Part shown: positions 1-7,731 of the stretch, in pieces
Layout: every line of letters begins with the position of its first letter
How positions within the stretch are numbered: position 1 is the first letter of the stretch
Assembly (NCBI GenBank): GCA_022564535.1
Contig: JADFLD010000005.1
Span: forward strand, 1-17,825
Direction: 5' to 3'
Length of the DNA stretch: 17,825 nucleotides
Origin: Gemmatimonadota bacterium
GTDB lineage: Bacteria; Gemmatimonadota; Gemmatimonadetes; Longimicrobiales; UBA6960
The notes under the pieces: generated by a model
Told to the model about the DNA's origin: nothing
What the model saw: only the letters and a program-made list of their open reading frames with translations
Database searches by the model: none
Position numbers and translations under genes: made by a program

Positions 1-1
1 T

Positions 2-586
2 TTCGAGTGGGGACTGGTTGTGGATGTGCGGCCGCCGGACTATGAGACGCGCATTGCCATCCTACGCAAGAAGGCCGAAGACGAGGGGCTCATCCTCGAC
101 GATGACGTGATCGAATTGATCGCTCACTTATGCACCGCTTCCGTACGAGAGCTCGAGGGAGCCGTCCTCAAGCTTCTCGCTGTTTCATCGCTGACTCACC
201 AGGAAATCACACCGGAATTCGCCCAGAACCTTCTGGCCGGAGTCGTGCGCCGACACGCGGCGCACGAAGGGCCCATCCTGTCTCCTGAACGGATCCGCGA
301 GATGGTGGCTCACCGCTGGCGCGTTCGACCGGATGCCCTGGCCTCGAAGCGGCGCACGAAGGAACTGTCTGTTCCTCGTCAGGTGGCGATGTACCTGATC
401 AAAGAGACGCTTGGGATGTCCCTGTCAGGGATCGGAAACGTCTTCGGTGGACGTGATCACTCGACCGTCATTCACTCGATCCGAAAGGTCGAGCAAAAAA
501 TGGAGCGAGATCCAGACTTCCGGAGCCTTGTAGAGGCCGCTCGCGATGAGCTGCGTGATGCCCGGAAGGGTTTCGTCCCCGACTGA
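2..586 (+). CDS. dnaA: Chromosomal replication initiator DnaA, C-terminal part (5' end outside window)
   Basis: DnaA is the AAA+ ATPase that binds DnaA boxes and opens the origin. The reading frame is open from base 2, so this is the last 194 codons of a gene whose start lies to the left. The visible part begins at FEWGL, just after the arginine-finger region (box VII). It continues through the AAA+ lid with RELEGAVLKL (sensor II region) and ends in the DNA-binding domain IV. The domain IV signature GGRDHSTVIHSIRKVEQ contacts the DnaA box. A GTG at 20 could be mistaken for a start but is internal to the conserved fold. The gene is followed by an origin-like spacer and dnaN, the usual order at bacterial origins. 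Identity is essentially certain. Confidence 0.97.
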   Translation, partial: FEWGLVVDVRPPDYETRIAILRKKAEDEGLILDDDVIELIAHLCTASVRELEGAVLKLLAVSSLTHQEITPEFAQNLLAGVVRRHAAHEGPILSPERIREMVAHRWRVRPDALASKRRTKELSVPRQVAMYLIKETLGMSLSGIGNVFGGRDHSTVIHSIRKVEQKMERDPDFRSLVEAARDELRDARKGFVPD

Positions 587-830
587 CGTGGAAAGGGTGT
601 GGAAAGGGCCGTGGTTCCCCACCACTCATCCACGGTCCCAATCGCGGGATCGGTCAGGGCTTCCTCTTTCCACGAATTGTCCAGCTTCAGGTAGATCGCC
701 GCTAATCCCCGCAGGGCTTGGTCGAAGCGCGGGTGTTTCCACGTTTTTCCACACTTCAACATGTCCTACTACTACTATGTTTTTTAATAAAGAAGAGAGC
801 TAGTATTTTAGGACTGTGGAAGAATTCCGC
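587..830. other. Putative chromosomal replication origin (oriC) in the dnaA-dnaN spacer
   Basis: The 294-bp spacer between dnaA and dnaN holds several sites close to the DnaA box TTWTNCACA. On the plus strand they are at 626-634, 666-674, 735-743 and 745-753. On the minus strand they are at 587-595, 598-606 and 815-823. Only 745-753 (TTTTCCACA) matches perfectly; 598-606 and 815-823 have one mismatch and the others two. Most share the core TTTCCAC. After the best box come four perfect CTA trios (766-777), then an AT-rich run (778-810, with 780-791 free of G and C). The order box, trios, AT-rich DNA matches the basal unwinding element known from Bacillus subtilis oriC. The dnaN promoter must also lie here, but I cannot place it. 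Confidence 0.8.
735..791 (+). promoter_or_regulatory. Basal unwinding element: tandem DnaA boxes, DnaA-trios, AT-rich unwinding site
   Basis: Two box-like sites begin 10 bp apart: GTTTCCACG at 735-743 and TTTTCCACA at 745-753. A 12-base spacer (754-765) leads into CTA repeated four times (766-777), followed by 12 bases of pure A/T at 780-791. In B. subtilis, DnaA loads from the box onto single-stranded trios (3'-GAT-5' on the complementary strand) to melt the adjacent DNA. Box and trio orientation here are the same as in that model. Function is inferred from this arrangement. Confidence 0.75.
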
Positions 831-865
831 GGAGCCCCCACAACAAACACACCCGGCTTCACGCC

Positions 866-870
866 AGGAG
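866..870 (+). promoter_or_regulatory. Ribosome binding site of dnaN
   Basis: AGGAG lies 10 bases before the ATG at 881 and supports that start. Confidence 0.6.
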
Positions 871-880
871 TATTTTCCCG

Positions 881-1987
881 ATGAAATTCACGATCACCCG
901 GAAGAACCTTCACACCGCGCTCGCCGCCGTATCGGCCAGCATTCCATCGAAGACTACCCTTCCGGTGCTTTCCAACATCCTCTTCGAGGCTAAGGAAGAC
1001 GGAGTGTGGATGAGTGGGACGGACCTGGATGTTGCCGTCAGGGTCAAGGCTCTCGCAGACGTGACGGAACCGGGTATGCTTACGGCGCCCGGAAAGAAGC
1101 TCCAGGAGATTACCCGGGAGCTCCCTGACGAGCCTGTCGAAGTCACGACCCGAGGGGATCAGATCGAGCTCAAGTGTGGACGCAGCCACTTCAAGCTCAA
1201 TGGCCTTCCAGCCGATGAGTTCCCTACTCTCGCGAAGGTGGATTTTTCGCAAGGCCTGACCGTGACGGGTAAGGATTTGAACGGACTCATCCATCACACG
1301 TCGTTCGCAGTCTCCACGGAAGAGAGTCGCCCGATTCTCAACGGTGTTCTCTGGGAACTTCGAGATGGCGAGATGAAGATGGTCGCCACCAATGGGCACC
1401 GTCTCGCTCGGATGGGGGTGAAGGTGGAGCCCACAGGCACTCCGTCGGCCGACTTCATCGTTCCGCCATCTGCGTTGGCACAGGTTCAACGGCTCTTCAA
1501 GGATGCGGATACCCTGGAGGTCGCGAAGAGCGGCAATCACCTCGGGTTCAGAGCTGACACGACCGAGGTCTACACGAGGCTCATCGAAGGCACGTATCCG
1601 AACTACGATCAGGTCATTCCACGCGACAACGACAAGGTGGCCATTGTCGATAAGAATGCACTCGAGTCGGCTGTACGCAGGATGGCTGTCGTAGCTTCAG
1701 ATCAGACGCATCGCATTCGTCTGAAGTTCGAAACAGGTCGGCTGCACTTAAGCGTGCTCACGCCCGACCTTGGAGAAGGCCACGACGAACTCGAGATAGC
1801 CTACGAGGGTGAGGAGGTCGAGATCGGATTCAATGCGAATTATCTACTCGAGGTTCTTCGCTACATGCCGTCCGACGAGGTGAAGGTCGCATTCAAGGCG
1901 CCGGAGCGGGCCGCTACTATCGAGCCTGTAGGCGATGACGCGGCTGACTATCTCTGCTTGGTCATGCCTCTCAGGTTACTCGACTGA
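881..1987 (+). CDS. dnaN: DNA polymerase III subunit beta (sliding clamp)
   Basis: The beta clamp is a ring-shaped dimer that encircles DNA, tethers DNA polymerase III and serves as a docking platform for other replication and repair proteins. The 368-residue product has the usual family length (about 365-380). It starts MKFTITRKNL, has the family-typical stretches VSASIPSKTTLPVLSNIL near residue 20 and GTYPNYDQVIP in the middle, and ends in VMPLRLLD, the conserved C-terminal strand that forms part of the peptide-binding pocket. The ATG at 881 has an AGGAG upstream. The gene sits directly downstream of dnaA and the putative origin and is probably transcribed from a promoter inside that spacer. 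It ends 20 bp from the convergent pyrE. Confidence 0.98.
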   Translation: MKFTITRKNLHTALAAVSASIPSKTTLPVLSNILFEAKEDGVWMSGTDLDVAVRVKALADVTEPGMLTAPGKKLQEITRELPDEPVEVTTRGDQIELKCGRSHFKLNGLPADEFPTLAKVDFSQGLTVTGKDLNGLIHHTSFAVSTEESRPILNGVLWELRDGEMKMVATNGHRLARMGVKVEPTGTPSADFIVPPSALAQVQRLFKDADTLEVAKSGNHLGFRADTTEVYTRLIEGTYPNYDQVIPRDNDKVAIVDKNALESAVRRMAVVASDQTHRIRLKFETGRLHLSVLTPDLGEGHDELEIAYEGEEVEIGFNANYLLEVLRYMPSDEVKVAFKAPERAATIEPVGDDAADYLCLVMPLRLLD

Positions 1988-2007
1988 AGGTCGTAGCGAC
2001 GCCCGGG

Positions 2008-2574
2008 TTAGCTTCTGGCTTCCCGCGCTTCCTCGAGAAGCTCAGCGCCCGTGAAGATGGAGATCAACCGTAGGCCTTGCTGTTTGTAGAGCGTAGCCGC
2101 TGCCTCGGAGCGGTTGACCAGCGTGAGGACGCCAATGATCTCGGCACCGTGCGTTCGCACGACCTCGACAGCCTGAAGCGTGCTGTGGCCGGTGGTCATC
2201 GTGTCTTCGACCATGAGTACGCGTCCGTCCGGAGGTAGCCCACCCTCGATCCGTTGACCCGTCCCGTGGTCCTTTTCGCGCTTGCGCACCGCGAACCCAT
2301 CGATCGGATTTCCCTCGAGGGAGCTCCTATGAGCGATGGCGTAAGCGATGGGGTCTGCCCCCATCGTCAGGCCACCGACGTGCGTGGGACTCAATCCACT
2401 TGAGCGGATCGCCTCGTAGGCCACATGTCCGACCAAGAACTGCCCTTCGGCGCACATCGTCGTGCGTCGTGCGTCGATGTAGTAGTCGGACTTCGCACCG
2501 CTGGCGAGCGTGAAGTCTCCGAGCTGCACCGAGCGCTCGATGAGAAGCGCTTTGAGGCGATCGACGTACGTCAT
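2008..2574 (-). CDS. pyrE: Orotate phosphoribosyltransferase
   Basis: This enzyme joins orotate to PRPP to give orotidine 5'-monophosphate in de novo pyrimidine synthesis. The product from the ATG at 2574 is 188 residues, close to the usual length. It shows the type I phosphoribosyltransferase PRPP motif VLMVEDTMTTGHS (about residues 119-131). It also has the flexible catalytic loop VRKREKDHGTG (96-106), characteristic of orotate rather than purine enzymes, and the substrate loop SDYYIDARRTT near residue 30. An upstream TTG at 2607 would add 11 residues, but the ATG gives the normal N-terminus MTYVDRLKALL. The gene lies 45 bp downstream of the thioesterase on the same strand, so the two may be co-transcribed. 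It is convergent with dnaN. Confidence 0.95.
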   Translation of the reverse strand: MTYVDRLKALLIERSVQLGDFTLASGAKSDYYIDARRTTMCAEGQFLVGHVAYEAIRSSGLSPTHVGGLTMGADPIAYAIAHRSSLEGNPIDGFAVRKREKDHGTGQRIEGGLPPDGRVLMVEDTMTTGHSTLQAVEVVRTHGAEIIGVLTLVNRSEAAATLYKQQGLRLISIFTGAELLEEAREARS

Positions 2575-2619
2575 GAGGGATGAGCGCGGTTGAAGACCAA
2601 GGACCAAGCAACATAACGC

Positions 2620-3057
2620 TCAGTCTTGGGGACCCGTCAGCGTCAGCCCGATCCGGACCTCAGGGGGTACCCGCATCGGCTTGTTGTTGGCGCCTATCCA
2701 CACGGCGGTCACGCGGGCTCGTGCGACGATCTTGTCGCGATCGTCTGCCCGGACCATCTGCTGCATGAGGGTCATGCTCGTGCGTCGAAAGGAGTCGGCC
2801 CACGTGAAGATCAGAAGATCGTCCTCCCGTTTCGCTGCTGCGAGATAGTCGACCTCGATTCGAACGACGTAGATCGCCCACTGCCGCTCTCCGAGAACCG
2901 ACCAGGAGAAGCCAGCCTCCTGCAGAGCCTCGTAGCGCGCATGCTCGAAGTAGGTCAGAAAGACGGCGTGATTCACGTGGCCGAACGAGTCCAGCTCAGA
3001 CATGCGCACGGTGATCCGTGTTTCTACGACCGGTACGTCCCGCGGGGGTGAGGTCAT
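2620..3057 (-). CDS. Acyl-CoA thioesterase, hotdog fold (4-hydroxybenzoyl-CoA thioesterase-like)
   Basis: This is a small hotdog-fold thioesterase of the YbgC/FadM type, expected to hydrolyse acyl-CoA or related thioesters in the cytoplasm. From the ATG at 3057 it is 145 residues. The diagnostic segment is SELDSFGHVNHAVFLTYFEHAR (about residues 20-41): the Asp of ELD is the likely catalytic residue, and GHVN starts the long hotdog helix. WAIYVVRIEVDYLAAAKREDDL and the following strands complete the single domain. A TTG at 3093 would add 12 residues; neither start has a clear ribosome binding site. The substrate cannot be told from sequence. It is upstream of pyrE in the same direction, with no evident metabolic link. 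Confidence 0.85.
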   Translation of the reverse strand: MTSPPRDVPVVETRITVRMSELDSFGHVNHAVFLTYFEHARYEALQEAGFSWSVLGERQWAIYVVRIEVDYLAAAKREDDLLIFTWADSFRRTSMTLMQQMVRADDRDKIVARARVTAVWIGANNKPMRVPPEVRIGLTLTGPQD

Positions 3058-3276
3058 GAAGTGCAAGAAACGTCGGAGCGTCGGTGTCTGCAAACCATCG
3101 GTACGGCAACCTCCCGGCCCGTGACGATCACTAGCCCGACTCTCAGCCTATGCGCGCGCGATGCCGTACTCGCGAGTCACGACGAGCAGAGAACACGGAC
3201 ATCCTCGCGGACGAGCATTGGCATCTGGCTGGAGGAAGGCTTCGCCCCCGCAGCGAGGTAGCAGCTCCGGGGCCCG
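3058..3276. other. Intergenic region without a recognisable gene
   Basis: This 219-bp gap lies between the thioesterase start and the end of the large LuxR-type regulator, both on the minus strand. It must contain the promoter of the thioesterase-pyrE pair and any terminator of the regulator. I see no convincing promoter and no hairpin followed by a T-run. Confidence 0.5.
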
Positions 3277-6200
3277 CTACTCCAGGAGGCCCGCCTCCCG
3301 GACCAGATTCCCCAGCCTGACCCGCGCTCCCGCCCCGCCAATTCCCAGCTTCGTGTAGATGTTGGAAAGGTGAGTGCTGATGGTGCGGGTCCTTCGTTGC
3401 GATTTCTTGGCGATCTCCTCGTTCGTGCGGCCGCCGGCGACAAGGATCGCTACCTGAAGCTCTGTCGGCGTGAGGCCGAGAGGCCTCCCGTCGGTCGCGA
3501 TCGGTGGCGGTCTCACGCCCATCTCCCGATACATGCCCCTGGTCTTTTCCAATTCCAGGCCCGCCCGTACCCGGACACAAACTTCGTGCACCCGATCCAG
3601 TTCAAGCAGCGCTTCGTCGCGTCGCCCGATCTCGAAGAGCCTTCCCGCCAGTTGACGGCGAATTCGCGTAGCGGGCCAGATCTGGGGGATCGCTTCGAGC
3701 GCTTCAACGGACGCCTTCATTAGGTTGACCGCGCCGGCTGCGTCTCCCCGCTTCCACTGTACGAACCCCGCACACGCATCGGCCCACGCGTTTCCAATCT
3801 TGTGATCGATCCGTTCCGAGTATTCGCGGATACGTGCTCCGACCTGTTCGGCCCGGTCGATGTGTCCGGCCCAGAGACATGCCTCCCCCAGGATGGGTAG
3901 CAGTCGATGCGTGGCCCAGAGTATGTATCCGGTGCCTTCAGCGATCTGCAGGCCTTTCTCGGCGGCATCGATCGCGTCTTCGTAGTCCCCGAGTGCCACG
4001 AGATAGTGTGCGAGCCCGATGTAGGTGGGCACGACCTGATGCACGTCGATGGATCCGAAATCGTCGTTCAGGCCAGACATCTGCACCGCTTCGTCGATGA
4101 GATCCTGAGCGCGGTCGAGCTCGTCGCGTGCGACATAGAACTGTGATGTCAACACAAGCAGGCGAGGCAGCAGCGTGCGTTGATTCAAGGTGCGTGCGAG
4201 TGAGATGGCTTGCTCGCCCCGCGCGACGCCTGTGTCCCACTGCCCCTGCCCGAACGCGAGTTCCACGGACATCTCGGCCGTCCAGAGCCTCAGCACGGGC
4301 GACCGGGCTCGGTCCGCGATGTCGTTGAGGTCGTCGATGCCGTGGGCCATCCGGTCCGTGTCTCCGCGCATGCCCGCGAGCACAGCGAGGCCCCAGCGGG
4401 CCCAGAATTCGGTCGAGAGGCTTCCGACTTGCTTTGCCAGCTCGATGGATCGCTCGCCGTGTTCGATGGCCTTCGCAGGCGGACCGACCCAGACGTGGAG
4501 AAGAGTGAGCGCCCGATGCACGCGAGCGAGCAGATCGGGGTCCCCGATCGTTTCGGCCAACGGGAGCGCCTCGGCCAAGATATCCAGTGCCTCGGTCCCC
4601 AAGCCGAGCTCATGGCGGCCATTCGCCTGTGCGATGAGCAGGCGGACGGTAGCCCTCGCGTCGTCGGCCGCCCTCGAGGCCTCGAGTCCGGCCTCGAAGT
4701 GGCGGCTCGCCTCCTCGTGTCGTCCGCGCCAAACGTTCGTCATGCCCAGGGCGCGGCGCAGCGCCAGGTATTCGGGTGACCCTTGATCGACATGGTCCAG
4801 CGCCGACGCCCAGAGTTGCGCGGCCGTGTCGAAGTGCCCGACGTGGGTGTGCGCGCGGGCCAGCAGCGGCACGAGCTCAGTGAGCGTCTCGCTTCCGGCG
4901 GCTCCTTCTTCCCGCGCTCGTTCGAGGGCCGCCTCCAGGTAGTTGATCGCTTCGAGATCCGCACGCCGGTCCAGCGCCTTGCGGCCCGCGAGGGCGAGAT
5001 ACTTCGTCGCCTTCTCCCGCAGCTTGCCTCCGTCCGTGCGAGAGAAGTGGAAGGCGAGCTCATCGGCGTGATCTACTGCCCTGGTCCCGTAGTACTCCTC
5101 CATCGCCTCGGCGACGACGCCATGGAGAATTCGAGCGCGTTGAAGCCCGAATTCGTCGTACAGGGTTTGACTCACGAGAGGGTGCCTGAAGCCGTAGACG
5201 ACGTGCCCGTCGTCGGAGTCCTCGGAGAGCACACCGTCCGCGCACAATTCCTCGAGTGCCGACAGCGCCTGGTCCGCTTCCAGTCCGCTGATCGATCGCA
5301 GCAATGTGTAGCTTGCGCGACCCCCGATGACGGCCACGAGATCGGCCAGCGCTCGACCGGCTTCGGATAACGCCTCCACATGCCCGATAATCGCGTCCCG
5401 AATGGATTCCGGCATTTTGAAGTCCCGTGCATCCCACCCGACCCACGTGCCGCTCTCCTCACGAATTTGGCCGGACGAAATCAGAGACTTCAGAATCTCC
5501 TCAACGAAGAAAGCGTTGCCCCGAGTCCACCCGAAGAGAACCGGCGAGAATTCGCGGATGAGATCGACATCCACGCTGAACGTCATGCGGACGAGGTTGG
5601 TGACGTCTTCGAGCGTGAGCGGATCGAGTCGAAGGACTTCGCCCACACCCATGGACTCGAGGGAACGCTCCGTTTGCACCAGTCGAGGGCATTGGTCCCG
5701 ATGCTGGTCGTTGTAGGTACAGAGAATCAGGATGGGTTGCCCCTGACTCTGCCGCGCCAGGAAGTGGATTAGCTGGAGAGAAGAGTCGTCTGCCCACTGC
5801 AGATCCTCCAAGACGCACAGGATCGGAGTACGGCTTGCGTACCGTTTCACGAACTCGGCGAAGTTCCACATCAGGCGCGTGCGAAACTCTTCGGGGTCGC
5901 TCACAGCGAGGTCGTCGGGGTCGTTGCGGCCCCCTCGCAAGGCGGGGAAGAGATACCGCAGCTCGGTTTCTCCGCCTCGGCTGAGGACGGTCAGCGCGCT
6001 CGGGTCCAAGGACTGCATGGTCGGGAGCCAGGCGTCGGCGAAGATCGCGTACGGAACGCCCGACTCTACGGGGTAGGCTCTTCCCCTGATGACGTTCCAG
6101 TCACGTCCGGCGGCCCGGTCGGCGAGCTCGGACGCGAGCCTCGTCTTACCCACGCCACCCTCACCGCGAATGAACACGACGCAGGAACCCTCGCTGCCCG

Positions 6201-6483
6201 ACTCCAGCAGCGCCTCGAGTGCCGCCAGTTCCCGCTCCCGACCGACCATGGGCGTGGGATCCGGTAGGCTAGCGCCGAACTGCCGTGCGACCGAGGACCG
6301 TGAAGCCATAGGGCCTTGGGGCGTGTGTGACTGCATTCGTCCGTGCGATCTTGAAGCTACGGATGCCGTGCGAGCGACGCGAGCTTCAGGAAGCGCGTTC
6401 ACGGTGTCGACGGGTGTGCTGAGAGTGGGGCCCTCGCGAAGAACTTCAAGCACGCGCTGCGCGCGCGGCACGGTTCGTGGCAT
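3277..6483 (-). CDS. Large ATP-dependent LuxR-family transcriptional regulator (MalT/LAL-like, ATPase-TPR-HTH)
   Basis: This is a 1068-residue regulator of the LAL class. An N-terminal STAND/AAA_16-type ATPase follows a low-complexity leader: Walker A GEGGVGKT at residues 107-114 and Walker B ILCVLEDLQWAD at 221-232. The centre (about 450-990) is alpha-helical with TPR-like repeats. The last 67 residues are a LuxR/GerE helix-turn-helix (TPTELQVAILVAGGRTNEEIA, then ISTHLSNIYTKLGI). In known relatives such as MalT, ligand and ATP binding drive oligomerisation and promoter activation; the ligand here is unknown. The ATG at 6483 has AGGAG five bases upstream, which decides the start over the later Met codons at residues 50 and 59. 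It is divergent from ada across a spacer with an inverted repeat. It may act on that spacer or elsewhere. Confidence 0.88.
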   Translation of the reverse strand: MPRTVPRAQRVLEVLREGPTLSTPVDTVNALPEARVARTASVASRSHGRMQSHTPQGPMASRSSVARQFGASLPDPTPMVGRERELAALEALLESGSEGSCVVFIRGEGGVGKTRLASELADRAAGRDWNVIRGRAYPVESGVPYAIFADAWLPTMQSLDPSALTVLSRGGETELRYLFPALRGGRNDPDDLAVSDPEEFRTRLMWNFAEFVKRYASRTPILCVLEDLQWADDSSLQLIHFLARQSQGQPILILCTYNDQHRDQCPRLVQTERSLESMGVGEVLRLDPLTLEDVTNLVRMTFSVDVDLIREFSPVLFGWTRGNAFFVEEILKSLISSGQIREESGTWVGWDARDFKMPESIRDAIIGHVEALSEAGRALADLVAVIGGRASYTLLRSISGLEADQALSALEELCADGVLSEDSDDGHVVYGFRHPLVSQTLYDEFGLQRARILHGVVAEAMEEYYGTRAVDHADELAFHFSRTDGGKLREKATKYLALAGRKALDRRADLEAINYLEAALERAREEGAAGSETLTELVPLLARAHTHVGHFDTAAQLWASALDHVDQGSPEYLALRRALGMTNVWRGRHEEASRHFEAGLEASRAADDARATVRLLIAQANGRHELGLGTEALDILAEALPLAETIGDPDLLARVHRALTLLHVWVGPPAKAIEHGERSIELAKQVGSLSTEFWARWGLAVLAGMRGDTDRMAHGIDDLNDIADRARSPVLRLWTAEMSVELAFGQGQWDTGVARGEQAISLARTLNQRTLLPRLLVLTSQFYVARDELDRAQDLIDEAVQMSGLNDDFGSIDVHQVVPTYIGLAHYLVALGDYEDAIDAAEKGLQIAEGTGYILWATHRLLPILGEACLWAGHIDRAEQVGARIREYSERIDHKIGNAWADACAGFVQWKRGDAAGAVNLMKASVEALEAIPQIWPATRIRRQLAGRLFEIGRRDEALLELDRVHEVCVRVRAGLELEKTRGMYREMGVRPPPIATDGRPLGLTPTELQVAILVAGGRTNEEIAKKSQRRTRTISTHLSNIYTKLGIGGAGARVRLGNLVREAGLLE

Positions 6484-6541
6484 CGCAACTCCTGGGTTGG
6501 TCCTGGCCCTGCAAAACTGCTCCCGATCACCGCCGTTGTAT

Positions 6542-6559
6542 CTACATCAAATGACGTAG
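6542..6559. promoter_or_regulatory. 18-bp inverted repeat between the LAL regulator and ada (candidate operator)
   Basis: CTACATCAAATGACGTAG has two 8-base arms around AA, with one mismatched pair. It lies near the centre of the 136-bp divergent spacer, 58 bp from the regulator start and 60 bp from the Ada start. Its symmetry and position suit a dimeric regulator controlling one or both genes. Which protein binds it is unknown. Confidence 0.4.
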
Positions 6560-6619
6560 GCGAAATTAGGTGTTCATTTTCCGGTGGAGCGAGCATCGAG
6601 TGCAACGCAGATTGACCGC

Positions 6620-7699
6620 ATGAGTACACGAGAGCTCCCCCCCGAGGCTGTCATGCTGGAGGCCTTCCTGGGACGTGACACCAATTTCGACGGTGTGTTC
6701 GTGACCGGCGTGCACACGACCGGCATCTTCTGTCGCCCGACTTGCTCGGCGAAGAAGCCTCTACGCAAGAACCTGTCGTTCTTCGGAACGAGTCGAGAAG
6801 CACTCCAGTCGGGATACCGTCCCTGCCTGCGTTGTCGGCCCCTCGAGCCAAGCGGAACGCCTCCCGACTGGCTCCGGCCACTCCTCGCGGAGGTTGAAAC
6901 CGACCCGGCTCGACGCTGGACCGATGAGGACGTGCGTTCCCAAGGGCTCAGCCCGCCGCGGGTGCGCAGATGGTTCAAGCAGCACCACGGCATGACCTTT
7001 CAGGCCTTCACCCGGGCCCGCAGGCTGGGTGCGGCCCTGGGGAGGGTTCGGGACGGGGGGAGCGTGAGCCGCACGGCGTTCGACGTCGGCTACGATTCGC
7101 TCTCAGGATTTCAAGAGGCGTTCCGCAAGTATTTTGGGGATAGCCCGACCCGATTCGATGATGCCACGATCGTGAGCGTCGGCCGCATTACTTCGCCGCT
7201 TGGTCCCATGCTTGTCTGTGCGACTGACGACGCTCTGTGCCTTCTCGAGTTCGTCGATCGCCGGATGCTGCCGACACAGATCCAGCGGATTCGGTCTCGG
7301 CTGCGGGCGGTCTTCATGCCGGCTACCAACGATGTCATCCGGAGCGTAGAGCGTGAGATCGCACGGTATTTCGCAGAGGAGCTTCGAGCGTTCGACACGC
7401 CGATCGCTCTGTGCGGCACCGGCTTCCAACGCGACGTCTGGGAAACGCTCTTGGAGATTCCCTACGGGGAGACCCGGAGCTACGCCGATGTGGCGCAGAG
7501 CGTCGGCCGTCCCACCGCCGTGCGTGCCGTAGGCACCGCGAACGGCATGAACGCGTTGGCGATCATCGTTCCGTGCCACCGAGTCGTGGGTGCCGACGGC
7601 AGATTGGCCGGATACGGAGGGGGCCTGTGGCGAAAGCAGCGATTGCTCGATCTCGAGAGAGGGTTCGTTCGGCTCGGAGGCAAGTCACTTCCTCGATGA
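6620..7699 (+). CDS. ada: Ada: methylphosphotriester- and O6-methylguanine-DNA methyltransferase / transcriptional regulator
   Basis: Ada repairs alkylated DNA by transferring methyl groups to its own cysteines and, once methylated on the N-terminal Cys, can activate the adaptive response. With the ATG at 6620 the protein is 359 residues (E. coli Ada: 354). The zinc and acceptor cysteines then fall at C38, C42, C69 and C72 (FCRPTC, YRPCLRC), exactly the E. coli numbering, which argues for this start over the GTG at 6584. An AraC-type helix-turn-helix follows (about 95-175; FDVGYDSLSGFQEAFRKYFG). The C-terminal methyltransferase has acceptor C319 in PCHRVVG. All three domains and acceptor residues are intact. 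It is divergent from the LAL regulator and convergent with uppS. Confidence 0.95.
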   Translation: MSTRELPPEAVMLEAFLGRDTNFDGVFVTGVHTTGIFCRPTCSAKKPLRKNLSFFGTSREALQSGYRPCLRCRPLEPSGTPPDWLRPLLAEVETDPARRWTDEDVRSQGLSPPRVRRWFKQHHGMTFQAFTRARRLGAALGRVRDGGSVSRTAFDVGYDSLSGFQEAFRKYFGDSPTRFDDATIVSVGRITSPLGPMLVCATDDALCLLEFVDRRMLPTQIQRIRSRLRAVFMPATNDVIRSVEREIARYFAEELRAFDTPIALCGTGFQRDVWETLLEIPYGETRSYADVAQSVGRPTAVRAVGTANGMNALAIIVPCHRVVGADGRLAGYGGGLWRKQRLLDLERGFVRLGGKSLPR

Positions 7700-7731
7700 G
7701 CGAGTCTAGAAGCCTCGGCGTCGGGTCGTCG

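Noticed and set aside
800..1540. Long open frame (246 codons) antisense to dnaN
   Set aside because: Lies opposite the certain dnaN gene, with no recognisable domain; typical shadow frame in GC-rich DNA. The same applies to the long frames opposite the LAL regulator, the lipid kinase and the CDP-alcohol phosphatidyltransferase.
1990..2000. GTCG-TAG-CGAC mini-hairpin between dnaN and pyrE
   Set aside because: A four-base stem is too short to support a terminator call.
3258..3280. Short hairpin GTAGC...GCTAC overlapping the stop codon of the LAL regulator
   Set aside because: Only five paired bases with a 13-base loop and no T-run on the minus strand; not a convincing terminator.
6584..6619. 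GTG start adding 12 residues to Ada
   Set aside because: The ATG at 6620 puts all four zinc cysteines at the same residue numbers as in E. coli Ada.
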